Assembly (NCBI GenBank): GCA_964400015.1
Contig: CAYNRR010000011.1
Coordinates: forward strand, 1-46,269
DNA from: UBA1234 sp964400015
GTDB taxonomy: Bacteria; Bacillota; Clostridia; TANB77; UBA1234
Direction of reading: 5' to 3'
Length of the DNA stretch: 46,269 nt
This document shows positions 45,277 to 46,269 of this stretch, piece by piece. Position 1 is the first letter of the stretch. The number at the start of each line of letters is the position of its first letter. The translations under genes and the position numbers were made by a program. The notes beneath the pieces are model-generated. The model did not search any database. It was not told the DNA's origin and saw nothing but the letters and a program-made list of their open reading frames with translations.

Positions 45277-46269
45277 ATGAAAAAGAAAAGTAAAGGTATT
45301 AAAATAATAGCCATTATTGCTGTAGTTGTTATAATAGTAAGCGTGGTTGTGTTTAGCAATGCTAAGACTGCTAGTTATCGTACTTTTGAAGTTACAAGAG
45401 GAAATATAAAAACTGTTATTTCTGGAAGTGGAACAATAGGTGCTAAAAAGGCTAGAAAAGAATATTCAAAAGTATCTGCTGAAATAACAGATATATTTTT
45501 TAATGAGGGCGACGAAGTTAAGACTGGTGACGTAATAATGAAACTTGATTCTGCGACTTATCAAAATAATGTAAAGTCACAATTAATTTCTATTGAGCAG
45601 TCAAAACTTTCAAAAAACAATGTTGAAAAACAAATATCAGATTTAAAAGTGGTAGCAAATGCAACTGGATACATAAATGGTTTATCAATTTCAAAAGGCG
45701 GGTATGTTAGTGCTTCAACACCAGTGTGCGATATTGTAAATGATTCAACTTATGAAGTGACTTTGCAATTTGTTTATAATGAAAATAACAAGATAGCAGT
45801 TGGAAATTTAGCCAATGTTACAATATTAAGTAGTTATTCAACTATTTCAGGAAAAGTTACAAAAGTGAGTGATATGAGAAAAATTATCTCTGGTAATTCT
45901 CAAGTGGTTGAAGTTACAATAGAAGTAAAAACAGAAGGGTACTCATTGGAAGGAATATTAGCAAAAGCTGAAGTTAATAATGGTACGGTATCTGTAACAA
46001 GTGTAAATCAATCTGCTTTTTCTTTGGTAAAAAAGAATACTGTTAGAACTCAAACAATGGGAACAGTTGAGGAATTGTATGTCAATGAAGGCTCTTATGT
46101 GAATGAGGGTGATTTAATTGCATTACTTAGCAATGATGACTTGACTACAAGTTTAAAGAATGTTTCTTTGACTTTGGAAAATCAATATAATCAGTTAGCA
46201 TTAACGCAAGATCAATTGGAAAATTATGATATAGTTTCAGAAATAGATGGCATTGTAACAGCTATGCCT
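45277..46269 (+). CDS. Membrane-fusion (HlyD/RND adaptor-like) protein, truncated at window end
   Basis: 331 codons open to the window edge. N-terminal membrane anchor (about 9-26, IKIIAIIAVVVIIVSVVVF). Then a lipoyl-like half (KVSAEITDIFFNEGDEVKTG), a short helical hairpin, its second half (VVANATGYINGLSISKGGYV) and a beta domain. A second unit of the same kind (TMGTVEELYVNEGSYVNEGDL) begins near 265. This fits an adaptor of an ABC or RND exporter, with two tandem lipoyl units. GGGAGG 5 nt before ATG. The transporter would be downstream, outside the window. Confidence 0.8.
   Translation, partial: MKKKSKGIKIIAIIAVVVIIVSVVVFSNAKTASYRTFEVTRGNIKTVISGSGTIGAKKARKEYSKVSAEITDIFFNEGDEVKTGDVIMKLDSATYQNNVKSQLISIEQSKLSKNNVEKQISDLKVVANATGYINGLSISKGGYVSASTPVCDIVNDSTYEVTLQFVYNENNKIAVGNLANVTILSSYSTISGKVTKVSDMRKIISGNSQVVEVTIEVKTEGYSLEGILAKAEVNNGTVSVTSVNQSAFSLVKKNTVRTQTMGTVEELYVNEGSYVNEGDLIALLSNDDLTTSLKNVSLTLENQYNQLALTQDQLENYDIVSEIDGIVTAMP

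Overview
The window comes from a low-GC, endospore-forming member of the Bacillota, most likely class Clostridia. Coding sequence is AT-rich with AGGAGG-type ribosome binding sites, U-tract intrinsic terminators and a T-box leader. Sporulation genes are scattered through it: spoIVB, spoIIAA-spoIIAB-sigF, yabP-yabQ. The chromosome-type gene content (mfd, rho, valS, recN, rpmE, whiA, hemW) shows this is core genome. No species is claimed.

Layout. 1-3.1 kb: a radical SAM protein and its DUF2344 partner, then a small membrane protein on the minus strand. 3.1-5.6 kb: a surface protein with a pilin-like N-terminus, cysteine modules and BspA-type leucine-rich repeats. 5.6-14.6 kb: mfd, a parvulin-type foldase, a SpoU methyltransferase, DUF4364 (minus), an ECF sigma factor with a likely regulator, and recN. 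14.7-18.2 kb: spoIVB, a secreted C39-type peptidase and two proteins of unknown function. 18.2-26.3 kb: lspA, rluD, glgA, rluB, alr, a T-box, a small membrane protein and valS. 26.3-28.3 kb: two unknown minus-strand genes and a lipoprotein. 28.4-33.9 kb: the spoIIA operon with sigF, a DUF2238-like membrane protein, a copper P-type ATPase and tcdA. 33.9-37.3 kb: a TtcA-like thiolase, yabP, yabQ, divIC and rho. 37.4-42.6 kb: an unknown gene, rpmE, DUF1385, prmC, whiA and hemW. 42.6-46.3 kb: a structured leader with a 58-residue membrane protein, tRNA-Trp, a CBM25-like protein, a CYTH protein, dCMP deaminase and a truncated membrane-fusion protein.

Two themes stand out. First, several genes (16014-16787, 26295-27077 minus, 27207-27416 minus, 37413-38267, probably 42849-43025) look unlike their neighbours in base and arginine-codon use. 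Each has its own near-consensus promoter and terminator, and they sit singly between housekeeping genes; I recognise no family for four of the five. Second, three conserved genes (recN, sigF, copA) are each broken by one extra base in a homopolymer run, which is either sequence error or real decay.

Other signals worth following: a dispersed REP-like repeat with an 18-bp core (four arms), a three-way-junction leader before rho, a terminator hairpin that contains the yabP ribosome binding site, and a 21-bp imperfect hairpin in the leader of the 58-residue membrane protein.
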